64,000 nt of DNA, from positions 12,775 to 76,774 of the forward strand of contig CAZMNF010000005.1 in the NCBI GenBank assembly GCA_964567595.1, read 5' to 3'. A model generated the notes under the pieces. That model was not told where the DNA came from, did no database searches, and was given only the letters and a program-made list of their open reading frames with translations. Of the stretch, positions 15,652 through 23,222 are shown one piece after another. The stretch is from CAZMNF01 sp964567595 (GTDB lineage: Bacteria > Bipolaricaulota > Bipolaricaulia > RBG-16-55-9). Each line of letters starts with the position of its first letter. Position 1 is the stretch's first letter. A program made the translations under genes and the position numbers.

Positions 15652-17400
15652 TCAGGTTCGCCCGCGGATGAGGTCGCCTCTGGTAAGGTAGCCGACCAGG
15701 CGCCGACGATCCCCGCGGTCGACCACGGGGAGATGGCCCACCCCATTGACTCGCATGCGCTCCCAGACCGTGTCCAACGTCTCATCGGGATAGCCGACCA
15801 CCAGATCCTGATGCGCGACTTCTTTGACGGGCAGATCGCGCCCGTTCCGTCGGGTCCGAATGGCGTGATTGATGTCCTGGCCCGTGACAATGCCGACCAG
15901 GCTGTTGTTGTCGCTCACCACGGGGAAGCCGTGATGGCCGGATTCGAGGATGCGTCGTCTCACGTGGCGCAGCGTCATCCACGGCGGCACGGTCTGCACG
16001 TCCGTGACCATAACATCGCGGACGAATCGGGTGCGCATCACGTTGACTTCGAGGTCGTGCTCGACGTGGACACCGCGCCGTTCCAATTTCTTCGTGTAGA
16101 TCGTGTCGCTGTACAGGTGCCAGGCAACGACGTCGGCCACGACGCAGGCGAACATCAAGGGAAGGATAATGTTGTAGTCGCCCGTCATCTCAAACAGCAT
16201 CAGAATCGAAGTGAACGTTGCGCGGGACGCGGCGGAGAACAGCGCTGCCATGCCGACAAGGGCATAGGCCGGGTACGGAGCCGTGACGCCGGGAAACAAC
16301 AAATTGACGAGCACGCCGAACGCCCCACCGAGCGCGGCCCCGATGAACAACGACGGGGCAAAGACGCCGCCGGATCCCCCCGAGCCAAGCGTCAACGATA
16401 GCGCTAGGGTCTTGACGCCCGCCAGCACGACGAGGAAGACGACCAGTCCCAATCCAGCCTCGCCGATGTTACGGCTCAGGATGGCGTCGACGGACTCGTA
16501 ACCCACTCCGAAGACCTGCGGAAAAGCCAAGCCGATCACCCCGAGAGCCAGCCCGCCCACAATTGGCTTAATCACGGGATGGGCCTTCCAGCGGTCGAAG
16601 ATATCTTCCATGCCGTAGAGCGTCTCGATTAACAGTACGCCGACCCCGGACGCCATCAACCCCAGAACGAGATAGAAGACCAGTTCAACGGGGTGGGCGA
16701 ACGCGTAGGCCGGAATAGCAAAGGCGGGCTCGCTGCCGAACACGAGCCGAGAAATCACGGTGGCGACGACGCTCGCGATCACGAGGGGAACGAACGACTT
16801 GGTGCGGAACTCCAGCAAGATCAGCTCGATCGCGAACACGACCCCAGCCAGCGGCGTGTTGAAGGTCGCCGTGATCCCAGCAGCTGCGCCACAGCCGACG
16901 AGGACTTTGACGTCACGACTTCTCAGACCGAACAGTTGCCCCAACGCCGAGCCAGAGGCTGAGCCCATCTGGACGATCGGGCCCTCTCGGCCGGAGGATC
17001 CGCCGGTGCCGATGCAAAATGCTGAGGCCAAAGCCTTGGCCAGCACGACGATAGGCCGAATGCGCCCGCCGTGCATGGCGATGGCCTCCATGGCCTCTGG
17101 AACACCGTGCCCTTTGGTCTCCGGCGCCAAGTACGTGGTGATCACCCCGACCAGCAGGCCGCCGGCAGCCGGGATCAGGACGACAAGCCAACCCAGCCCG
17201 TGATCGATCGGGGGGATGAACCCCAGGGCAACCTCCTGATGGAAAAAGAGGTTGTTGACGCTGAAAAGGAACCATCGGAAAAGGATTGCAGCTAGGCCGG
17301 CCGCAATGCCAATTAGGACAGCTAATCCGTTGAGTGGCAGGCTCTGTCGTAGGAGCTGGCCGACTTGATAGGCGAAATGCCTCGAGGGCTTGCCACGCAT
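15652..17400 (-). CDS. ClC-family chloride channel/transporter with C-terminal CBS pair
   Basis: Length is 582 residues. About ten membrane helices carry the anion-pathway motifs GHGVPEAMEA, GSSGREGPIVQMG (with the gating Glu) and GSGGSGGVFAPSLF. The C-terminal about 130 residues are two CBS domains (MVTDVQTVPPWMTLRHV; VKEVAHQDLVVGYPDETL), usually adenine-nucleotide sensors. The position matching the inner proton Glu203 of E. coli ClC appears to be Leu (FAIELI), which would fit a channel or a non-classical exchanger. The ATG at 17400 is preferred over an upstream in-frame start because AAGGGG precedes it and it begins just before the basic membrane-entry region. Confidence 0.92.
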   Translation of the reverse strand: MRGKPSRHFAYQVGQLLRQSLPLNGLAVLIGIAAGLAAILFRWFLFSVNNLFFHQEVALGFIPPIDHGLGWLVVLIPAAGGLLVGVITTYLAPETKGHGVPEAMEAIAMHGGRIRPIVVLAKALASAFCIGTGGSSGREGPIVQMGSASGSALGQLFGLRSRDVKVLVGCGAAAGITATFNTPLAGVVFAIELILLEFRTKSFVPLVIASVVATVISRLVFGSEPAFAIPAYAFAHPVELVFYLVLGLMASGVGVLLIETLYGMEDIFDRWKAHPVIKPIVGGLALGVIGLAFPQVFGVGYESVDAILSRNIGEAGLGLVVFLVVLAGVKTLALSLTLGSGGSGGVFAPSLFIGAALGGAFGVLVNLLFPGVTAPYPAYALVGMAALFSAASRATFTSILMLFEMTGDYNIILPLMFACVVADVVAWHLYSDTIYTKKLERRGVHVEHDLEVNVMRTRFVRDVMVTDVQTVPPWMTLRHVRRRILESGHHGFPVVSDNNSLVGIVTGQDINHAIRTRRNGRDLPVKEVAHQDLVVGYPDETLDTVWERMRVNGVGHLPVVDRGDRRRLVGYLTRGDLIRGRT

Positions 17401-17419
17401 AGCTGTGAATGATCCCCTT

Positions 17420-17448
17420 AATGTAGCTTCTCTCCGTCGGCAAAACAA
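17420..17448 (-). promoter_or_regulatory. Promoter of the ClC gene
   Basis: On the minus strand TTGTTT (17448-17443), 17 bp, TACATT (17425-17420), followed by a leader of about 13-19 bases with AAGGGG. Confidence 0.45.
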
Positions 17449-17478
17449 GTTTCAAGGGGACCCATCCGGGATCGACGG

Positions 17479-17507
17479 TTGCAGCCAAGGGATTGCCCAA
17501 GTATCAT
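17479..17507 (+). promoter_or_regulatory. Promoter of the PIN-ATPase gene
   Basis: TTGCAG (17479-17484), 17 bp, TATCAT (17502-17507). The start codon follows 52 bases later with no clear Shine-Dalgarno sequence. Confidence 0.5.
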
Positions 17508-17559
17508 GACAAGGTTCAAGCGACGGCTTCATAAACAACTCGAATGACCACAACCCGAC

Positions 17560-19410
17560 ATGGCTCAGCCTACAAATCGCCCCACCGGCCAGTCCTTCGT
17601 GCTCGACACGAGCGTCATCTCCGACGGTCGCGTCACGGAGGAGTTGCGCGAGGGCCGGTTCCGCGGCGCGACGTTCATCATTCCCGAAGCCGCCGTGGCC
17701 GAGCTCGAAACCCAAGCTGAAAGCGGCCAGGAAGCCGGCTACGCCGGGCTCAACGAGCTTAAGCAGCTCCAGAGCGCCAGCTGGGAGGGGACCATCGACG
17801 TGGCCTACAGTGGCGAACGCCCCTCTCAGATGACGCTGCGCAACTTCGACAAGGCCCACATCGACGCCATGATCCGCCAGCTGGCCGAGGCCAAGGGGGC
17901 GACGCTGCTCACCAGCGATCGCGTCCAGTCGTTGGTCTGCGAGGCGCGTGGCGTGCCCGTCTACAGCTTTGAGACGTCGGGGGTCAGCGCGGATCGCATT
18001 GACTCCCTATCGTTGATGGCGTTTTTCGACGAGACCACCATGTCGGTCCACCTGCGGGCCCACACCCGTCCGCGCGCCAAGCGGGGCGAGCCCGGTGAAA
18101 TGGAGATCGTCCCCATTCGCGAGGAGGTCCTCACCGAGCGCGAGGTCACCTCGATATCGCGCGAGATCGTCGAGGCGGCCAAACAGCATCCCGACGGCTT
18201 CATTGAGATGGACTCCGGCGGGTCCACTGTGCTGCAGCTCGGCAAGCTGCGGGTCTCCATCGCCCGCCCGCCGTTTTCCGACGCCGTGGAGATCACGGCC
18301 GTGCGGCCCGTGGCCCATACCGAGCTCATTGACTATGCCTACTCCGACCTGCTGAAGGAACGCATGCGCCAGCGCTATCGCGGCGTGCTCGTGGCCGGCT
18401 CGCCCGGAGCGGGCAAGTCGACGTTCGTGCAGGCGACGGCGGACTATCTGGAGTCGGCGGGGTGGGTCATCAAGACGATGGAGAAGCCGCGCGACTTGGT
18501 CGTTAGCGACGAGATTACCCAATACACGGCCCTCGAGGGCGACATGGCCAACACGGCCGACGTGCTGCTGTTGGTGCGGCCCGACTACACGATCTTTGAC
18601 GAAATGCGCCGCACGGCGGACTTCCAGGTCTTTGCCGACATGCGATTGGCCGGCGTCGGCATGGTCGGCGTCGTCCATGCCACGCGCGGCATTGACGCGC
18701 TCCAGCGCCTGATCGGCCGCGTCGAACTGGGCATGATTCCCCAGGTCGTCGACACGGTGGTGTTCATCGACGAGGGCGACATTCGCCAAGTCTACGAGCT
18801 CGAGTTCAACGTCAAGGTGCCCACGGGGATGGGCGACTCCGACTTGGCTCGGCCCGTGATCCAGGTCAGCGACCACGAGTCCAAGCAGTTGGCCTACGAG
18901 ATCTACACCTTCGGCGAGCAGGTCGTCGTCATGCCCATCGGCGACGTCGCGTCGGCGAAGCCCATCTGGCAACTGGCGGAGAAGTCGCTCGAGTACGAGA
19001 TCGGCAAGATCTTCCGCGACCACATCGTCGTCGAAGTGACCTCCGACGAGCGGGCCAAGCTCTACGTCGAGGACAACCGGATTCCGCAAGTGTTGGGCAA
19101 GGGCGGGGAACGTATCCGCCAGCTGGAAGAGCAGTTCGGCATGAGCTTCGACGTCCGCTCCATGGACGACATGGACCTGTCCGCGGGCCAAGAGCTCAAC
19201 GTCGACATCAATGACAAGCAGGTCGTTCTCGACCTCGACCCCGACCTGCGCGGCAAGACGATCGAACTGACGGTCGATGGCGAGGCCGTTTTCATCGGCT
19301 CGGTCTCGAAGTCGGGCAGCATCAAGCTGCGCCGCGGCAGCGATCCGGCCGAGGAGGTCGTTGACGCGGTCGAGCGTGGCCGACCCGTCCGGGCACGGCG
19401 GGCCGGTTGA
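17560..19410 (+). CDS. PIN domain - PilT-like ATPase - KH domain protein
   Basis: This 616-residue protein has three parts. A PIN nuclease-like domain (about 11-150) has acidic residues Asp16, Glu48/50 and Asp120 in the metal-site pattern. A secretion-type ATPase (about 225-450) has Walker A GSPGAGKST (280-288) and Walker B-like DYTIFDEMR. A KH RNA-binding segment near 500-570 has the loop GKGG. This architecture is well known in archaea and scattered bacteria, but its function is not established; RNA processing or surveillance is an inference from the domains. It is followed by a small membrane protein gene 26 bases downstream and then rpoD, probably in one transcript. Confidence 0.92.
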   Translation: MAQPTNRPTGQSFVLDTSVISDGRVTEELREGRFRGATFIIPEAAVAELETQAESGQEAGYAGLNELKQLQSASWEGTIDVAYSGERPSQMTLRNFDKAHIDAMIRQLAEAKGATLLTSDRVQSLVCEARGVPVYSFETSGVSADRIDSLSLMAFFDETTMSVHLRAHTRPRAKRGEPGEMEIVPIREEVLTEREVTSISREIVEAAKQHPDGFIEMDSGGSTVLQLGKLRVSIARPPFSDAVEITAVRPVAHTELIDYAYSDLLKERMRQRYRGVLVAGSPGAGKSTFVQATADYLESAGWVIKTMEKPRDLVVSDEITQYTALEGDMANTADVLLLVRPDYTIFDEMRRTADFQVFADMRLAGVGMVGVVHATRGIDALQRLIGRVELGMIPQVVDTVVFIDEGDIRQVYELEFNVKVPTGMGDSDLARPVIQVSDHESKQLAYEIYTFGEQVVVMPIGDVASAKPIWQLAEKSLEYEIGKIFRDHIVVEVTSDERAKLYVEDNRIPQVLGKGGERIRQLEEQFGMSFDVRSMDDMDLSAGQELNVDINDKQVVLDLDPDLRGKTIELTVDGEAVFIGSVSKSGSIKLRRGSDPAEEVVDAVERGRPVRARRAG

Positions 19411-19436
19411 TCCATCCTCTGGAGGGCTGACGCCAC

Positions 19437-19799
19437 ATGACGCTCATTGACGTCCACCAATGGCTCGGTTACGCCATCTTCCTCGTCGGGGTTATCGTCA
19501 CGATCTGGAGCTTTGTTGCCGCTCGAGGGGGAGAGCCCGGCGCGCTGCGCGGCCTCGCCGGCAGCTTTGCGGGGCTCATGCACCTCCAAGTTCTGCTCGG
19601 ATTGGCCGTCTGGTTCGGGGTGTTCGGCATCCAAGGCCAGCGCAACATTCTCCACTTGATTGCCGCTGTTCTCGCCGCTGTCATTGGCCAATTGGCTGCC
19701 CGCCAGCTACGCTCCTCCGAGAGCGTGCCCAACGCCCGTTGGTTCCATCTGGGAACGCTTGCTCTCCTGGTCGCGGCGATCGGCATCGCCTCGATGTAG
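19437..19799 (+). CDS. Small four-helix integral membrane protein
   Basis: Length is 120 residues, nearly all in four predicted transmembrane helices (about 9-28, 40-62, 68-88, 98-118). His7 and His49 sit in or next to membrane segments (DVHQWLGY; LMHLQVLLGL), a pattern seen in small haem- or quinone-linked membrane proteins; a third His lies in ILHLIAAV. No catalytic motif is recognised. The ATG at 19437 follows TGGAGGG. It lies between the PIN-ATPase and rpoD on the same strand. Confidence 0.75.
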   Translation: MTLIDVHQWLGYAIFLVGVIVTIWSFVAARGGEPGALRGLAGSFAGLMHLQVLLGLAVWFGVFGIQGQRNILHLIAAVLAAVIGQLAARQLRSSESVPNARWFHLGTLALLVAAIGIASM

Positions 19800-19819
19800 G
19801 CATCGCGAGCTCATTCGTC

Positions 19820-19848
19820 TTGTGGCCCGTTTTGAACTTAGGTATCCT
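19820..19848 (+). promoter_or_regulatory. Possible promoter of the sigma factor gene
   Basis: TTGTGG (19820-19825), 17 bp, TATCCT (19843-19848). A second -10-like TACAAT at 19862-19867 lacks a matching -35. Confidence 0.35.
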
Positions 19849-19888
19849 GAGCGGCGCGGTTACAATCCCGAAGGAGGAAGGACATTCG

Positions 19889-20809
19889 ATGGCTCAGCGG
19901 CCCGACACAGAGTGGGATGAGACGCTGGACGAGGACAGCGACGCCGAAGCGGGAAGCGACGATCCCGTCCAGACCTATCTCAAGGAAATCGGCCGCGTCA
20001 ACCTCCTCACCCCCGAGGGCGAAAAGGGCCTCGCCCGTCGCGTCCAAGAAGGCAACGAGGAGGCCAAGGCCGAGTTGGCGGCGGCCAACCTCCGCCTCGT
20101 CGTCTCCATCGCCAAGCGCTACACCGGGCTCGGCCTGCCGTTGTTGGACCTCATCCAAGAGGGCAACGTTGGGCTGATGCGGGCGATCGAAAAGTTCGAC
20201 CCGGAGCGCGGGTTCAAGTTCAGCACTTACGCCACCTGGTGGATCCGCCAAGCGATCACCCGAGCGATCACGCAGACGTCGCGCTCCATTCGGCTCCCGG
20301 AGTCGCTGATCCAGCGACTGCGGCAGATCCACCAGGCCGAGTCATCGTGGATCGACAGGTACGGCGAGCCGCCCACCGACGAGGACCTCGCCGAGGAGCT
20401 GGACATCCCGGTGGAGCAAGTCCACGAAGCCCGCCAGGCGCCGCAGTTTACGACCTCGCTGGACAAGCCCTTGGACGAAGAGGACGAGGGCGACGAGCTG
20501 CAGCAGCTCATCGGCAACGGCAGCCTGCCCGCGCCGCTGCGCACGGCCCTGAAGGAGCTCCGTCGCGAGGAGCTGCGCAAGGCGCTCGACGTTCTGACCG
20601 AACGTGAGCGCATGGTCCTCAGCCTGCGCTACGGCCTGGACGACGACGAACCCCGCACTCTGGAGGACACGGGCCAAGAGCTCGGCATCAGCCGCGAACG
20701 GGTCCGCCAGATCCAGAACGAGGCGTTGGAAAAAATGCGCCATCCCCGGGTCAAGGAGCGGCTGGAGCAGTTCCTGCATCTGTCGTCGTCCGAGGAAACT
20801 GAGGGCTAA
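19889..20809 (+). CDS. rpoD: Primary (group 1/2) sigma-70 factor
   Basis: Length is 306 residues, short for a housekeeping sigma factor because region 1.1 is absent. Region 1.2 (DPVQTYLKEIGRVNLL) starts near residue 30. Region 2 has NLRLVVSIAKRYTG and the promoter-melting TYATWWIRQAITRAI. Region 3 follows, and region 4 ends in SRERVRQIQNEALEKMRHP, the -35 recognition helix. It directs RNA polymerase to TTGACA/TATAAT-type promoters, matching those seen in this window. The ATG at 19889 has AAGGAGG upstream. The stop overlaps the stop of the convergent DUF445 gene by 4 bases. Confidence 0.93.
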   Translation: MAQRPDTEWDETLDEDSDAEAGSDDPVQTYLKEIGRVNLLTPEGEKGLARRVQEGNEEAKAELAAANLRLVVSIAKRYTGLGLPLLDLIQEGNVGLMRAIEKFDPERGFKFSTYATWWIRQAITRAITQTSRSIRLPESLIQRLRQIHQAESSWIDRYGEPPTDEDLAEELDIPVEQVHEARQAPQFTTSLDKPLDEEDEGDELQQLIGNGSLPAPLRTALKELRREELRKALDVLTERERMVLSLRYGLDDDEPRTLEDTGQELGISRERVRQIQNEALEKMRHPRVKERLEQFLHLSSSEETEG

Positions 20810-22410
20810 AACCCGCCCCGTGCGATCACAATCCCGACTTGCAGGAGCCCGATCAGGAAGCCGAGCAGCGCCCCAAACCACGTGATCGCTTGCAATTGGC
20901 GGCTCGTGATGGACAGGATCAGCTTTTCAACCTCGGCAATGGGAAGCGCATCCACCTGTTCGCGCACGAGGCGGCGCACGTCGATCGCCTGGACCATTCT
21001 CGGCGTCTCATGCTTGAGGAGATCGATCGTCCGATCGGCCAGCCACTGTTGGCCCGCCTGGATATCGTCCCCGGGCACCAGATCGGCGAGCCGCCCAATG
21101 GGACGCTTAGACCAGGTGTCGACGCGCTTGCCCAGGAAGTCGGCGATGGCGCTCGACGTTCGTTCGTTGCGAAGCGAGGTCATGATGAGCTCGGTCATGC
21201 GGTTGGTGAGCCATTCGCTGGAGAGAGACGGGATGATCTCCTGCAGCGATCGGTCGCGATGCTCGGCCAGTTGAGCGCGCACCAGCTCGGTCAGCTGATC
21301 CCGCAAGCGATCGCTGCGAGCTGTGCCGACGGTCATGTCCGTGATTCGGGCCTTGAGCGATGCGACCGTCGCTTCGGACAGGCCCAGCTCGGCCGGGCGT
21401 CGTTGCAGAAAACGCTCGATGGCCCCTTTCAGGGCGCCGTGGGCCTGCTCCTGCATCTCCGGCTCCTGCAGCAGCTCGGCCAAGCGCGGGGCGGCCTCGT
21501 CCACGGCCTGGTCGATGCGGTTCTTGATGTCGTCCGTGCTGAGGAAAAACGTCTCCATGAGCCCGAACTTGAACTGGTCCCACATGGAGTCCTCGCGGAA
21601 CGTCTCCGAGATCATCCGGTCGGCCAGCTCGTAGAGGTGGACCTTGAGCCGCTTCTTGATGGCCTCGTCCTCCAAGAGCACGGCGATCTTGTCCAACAGC
21701 ACGGGCATCCACTCGTCCAGCTTGTCGTAGGCGATCTCCCGGAGGTCGTCCGGAACGTAGGTGCCAATTGGCTGGTCAGTCGCCAAGACGGCGTCGACTT
21801 TGGCATCGACGAGCTCGCGCACTCGACGCTCAAAGGCGCGGCTCTCCGAGAAACGGACGGCGGCATGGCTCAGTCGGTCGGGCAGCTCGTCCAAGAACGA
21901 CTCGGGCACGACATTGTCGATGGGCTCGGTCAGCCACGTGGACGCGTGTTCCTCGACGAGGTCGCGGATCCAGACCTCGGTGCGCGGATCGTCCAGAATC
22001 GCCTGGATTTCGCTGCGGACCCGACGCTGCAGCGCCGCCATCCAGTCGTCCCAGCGGTCGGCGAACTCATCCGGCAGCAGCGTCTGGAGCGAACCGAGTT
22101 CGCGGTGGACCCACCCGTCCAGGTGTTCGGCCACGCTGGACTCGATGGCGTTGCGAACGTCCGGCGTTTCCAACCGCGCGGCGACCGTGTCCTCGTTAAC
22201 CAAATGGATGGCGATCGTGGCGCCCAGTCGCTCCGCCATCTCGCCGCGACGGCTCGGGATGAGCCCGGGCGTAAACGGCAACCGTCGCCCGAAGAGCCGT
22301 TTCTCCCCGTAGGGCTTGAACAGCATCCAGATGGCAATGCGGTTGGTGGTGTAGCCGATGACGGCGGCGACCAGCGGAACCCCGATAAACAGCAGCCAAT
22401 CCCATGTCAT
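20806..22410 (-). CDS. DUF445-family membrane protein
   Basis: Length is 534 residues. It starts with a membrane helix and the DUF445 hallmark VIGYTTNRIAIWMLFKPYG (about 15-33), followed by RLPFTPGLIPSRRGEMAERLG. The long middle part is a charged, helical soluble region with repeated DUF445-like segments. A final hydrophobic stretch near the C-terminus (ITWFGALLGFLIGLLQVG) is the second membrane anchor. The family, which includes B. subtilis YheB, has no settled function. The ATG at 22410 is 10 bases from a TAATCT -10-like element. Confidence 0.85.
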   Translation of the reverse strand: MTWDWLLFIGVPLVAAVIGYTTNRIAIWMLFKPYGEKRLFGRRLPFTPGLIPSRRGEMAERLGATIAIHLVNEDTVAARLETPDVRNAIESSVAEHLDGWVHRELGSLQTLLPDEFADRWDDWMAALQRRVRSEIQAILDDPRTEVWIRDLVEEHASTWLTEPIDNVVPESFLDELPDRLSHAAVRFSESRAFERRVRELVDAKVDAVLATDQPIGTYVPDDLREIAYDKLDEWMPVLLDKIAVLLEDEAIKKRLKVHLYELADRMISETFREDSMWDQFKFGLMETFFLSTDDIKNRIDQAVDEAAPRLAELLQEPEMQEQAHGALKGAIERFLQRRPAELGLSEATVASLKARITDMTVGTARSDRLRDQLTELVRAQLAEHRDRSLQEIIPSLSSEWLTNRMTELIMTSLRNERTSSAIADFLGKRVDTWSKRPIGRLADLVPGDDIQAGQQWLADRTIDLLKHETPRMVQAIDVRRLVREQVDALPIAEVEKLILSITSRQLQAITWFGALLGFLIGLLQVGIVIARGGF

Positions 22411-22420
22411 AAGCGTCGGC

Positions 22421-22426
22421 AGATTA
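22421..22426 (-). promoter_or_regulatory. -10 element of the DUF445 gene
   Basis: TAATCT on the minus strand, 10 bases before the ATG. No good -35 is visible. Confidence 0.3.
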
Positions 22427-22447
22427 GCAGATCGGGGGCAAAGGCGC

Positions 22448-22470
22448 CACAGCGCGCTGTGCGATAGCAT
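22448..22470 (+). promoter_or_regulatory. Palindromic operator and leaderless -10 of the glutaredoxin-like gene
   Basis: CACAGCGCGCTGTG (22448-22461) is a perfect 14 bp palindrome. TAGCAT (22465-22470) follows three bases later and ends 6 bases before the ATG at 22477. There is no recognisable -35, so the palindrome may bind a regulator. Confidence 0.5.
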
Positions 22471-22476
22471 ACGACA

Positions 22477-22725
22477 ATGGCGCGAACCGTGACCCTGTAT
22501 AGCAAGCCCGAGTGCCCCCTCTGCGACAAGGCTGAAGCCCAACTGCGCACGCTTCTCGCCTCGACATGGACGCTCGAGGTCGTCGACATCACCCAGGACG
22601 ACAACTTGTACGCTCGCTATTGGGCCCAGATCCCGGTCATCGCGTTCGCGGATGGCCCGACGCTCTACGCGCCGATCGAGGAGGCCGAGCTACGACGGGT
22701 GCTCCGCCGTCAGCAGGCTGCCTGA
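22477..22725 (+). CDS. Glutaredoxin-like thiol-disulfide protein
   Basis: Length is 82 residues. VTLYSKPECPLCDKAE (5-20) has the CxxC redox site (Cys13, Cys16) of the glutaredoxin-like family (DUF836). QIPVIAFADG supplies the cis-proline, and the C-terminal helix has the usual LRRVL. It likely reduces disulfides or is part of a small redox relay in the cytoplasm; the partner is unknown. It lacks a ribosome-binding sequence and probably uses a leaderless mRNA. Its stop directly abuts that of the convergent thioesterase gene. Confidence 0.85.
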   Translation: MARTVTLYSKPECPLCDKAEAQLRTLLASTWTLEVVDITQDDNLYARYWAQIPVIAFADGPTLYAPIEEAELRRVLRRQQAA

Positions 22726-23187
22726 CTACCAGCGCTGATACGCCGGGTGGCCCGGTGGAACGACGATGAACGTGCCGCGGAACGTGGCGCAGAGTTCCCC
22801 TTGGGCGAGCAGCTCGGACTCGACCGTGACTCGGTCCGACTGGATCTCAACGGCCCGGCCGCGCAGCTCAATGGGGGCCTCCGTCGGGGTGGGGCGCCGA
22901 AATTTGACTTCGTACTTGCCGGTCACGGTGGCCGGCGGGTGATCGAGATCATGCTGTTGCATCATGTGCCACAAGCCGGTCCAGTTGGAGTGGCAGTCGA
23001 AGAGCGTCCCGATGACCCCGCCGTTCAAGATATTGGGGGCCGCCTCGTATCGGGTTTCCGGCTGCCAGCGCGTGAGAACGTCGTCGCCCGTCGGAAAACT
23101 CTTGATTTGGAGTCCGTCCGGATTGGCCGGGCCGCAGCCGAAGCAGACGTTGGCCGGTGCGTAGATCTGTTGCAGACTATTCGCCAT
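22726..23187 (-). CDS. PaaI-like hotdog thioesterase
   Basis: Length is 153 residues. The N-terminal CFGCGPANPDGLQI (15-28) and GGVIGTLFDCHSNW (near 56-69) match the PaaI/YigI-type hotdog thioesterases, with the conserved Asp/Asn region in the long helix. These enzymes hydrolyse acyl-CoA thioesters; the substrate cannot be told from sequence. The perfect -10 TATAAT ends 8 bases before the ATG at 23187 without a Shine-Dalgarno sequence, so the mRNA may be leaderless. Confidence 0.88.
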   Translation of the reverse strand: MANSLQQIYAPANVCFGCGPANPDGLQIKSFPTGDDVLTRWQPETRYEAAPNILNGGVIGTLFDCHSNWTGLWHMMQQHDLDHPPATVTGKYEVKFRRPTPTEAPIELRGRAVEIQSDRVTVESELLAQGELCATFRGTFIVVPPGHPAYQRW

Positions 23188-23195
23188 GACGCCGT

Positions 23196-23201
23196 ATTAT
23201 A
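23196..23201 (-). promoter_or_regulatory. -10 element of the thioesterase gene
   Basis: Perfect TATAAT on the minus strand, 8 bases before the start codon. No convincing -35 at 17 bp. Confidence 0.4.
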
Positions 23202-23222
23202 GGTGCCAAGGGGATACGGGCG

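Noticed and set aside
18007..19191. Open frame of 394 codons opposite the PIN-ATPase
   Set aside because: Composition is typical of a complementary-strand shadow and the sense frame has Walker and KH motifs.
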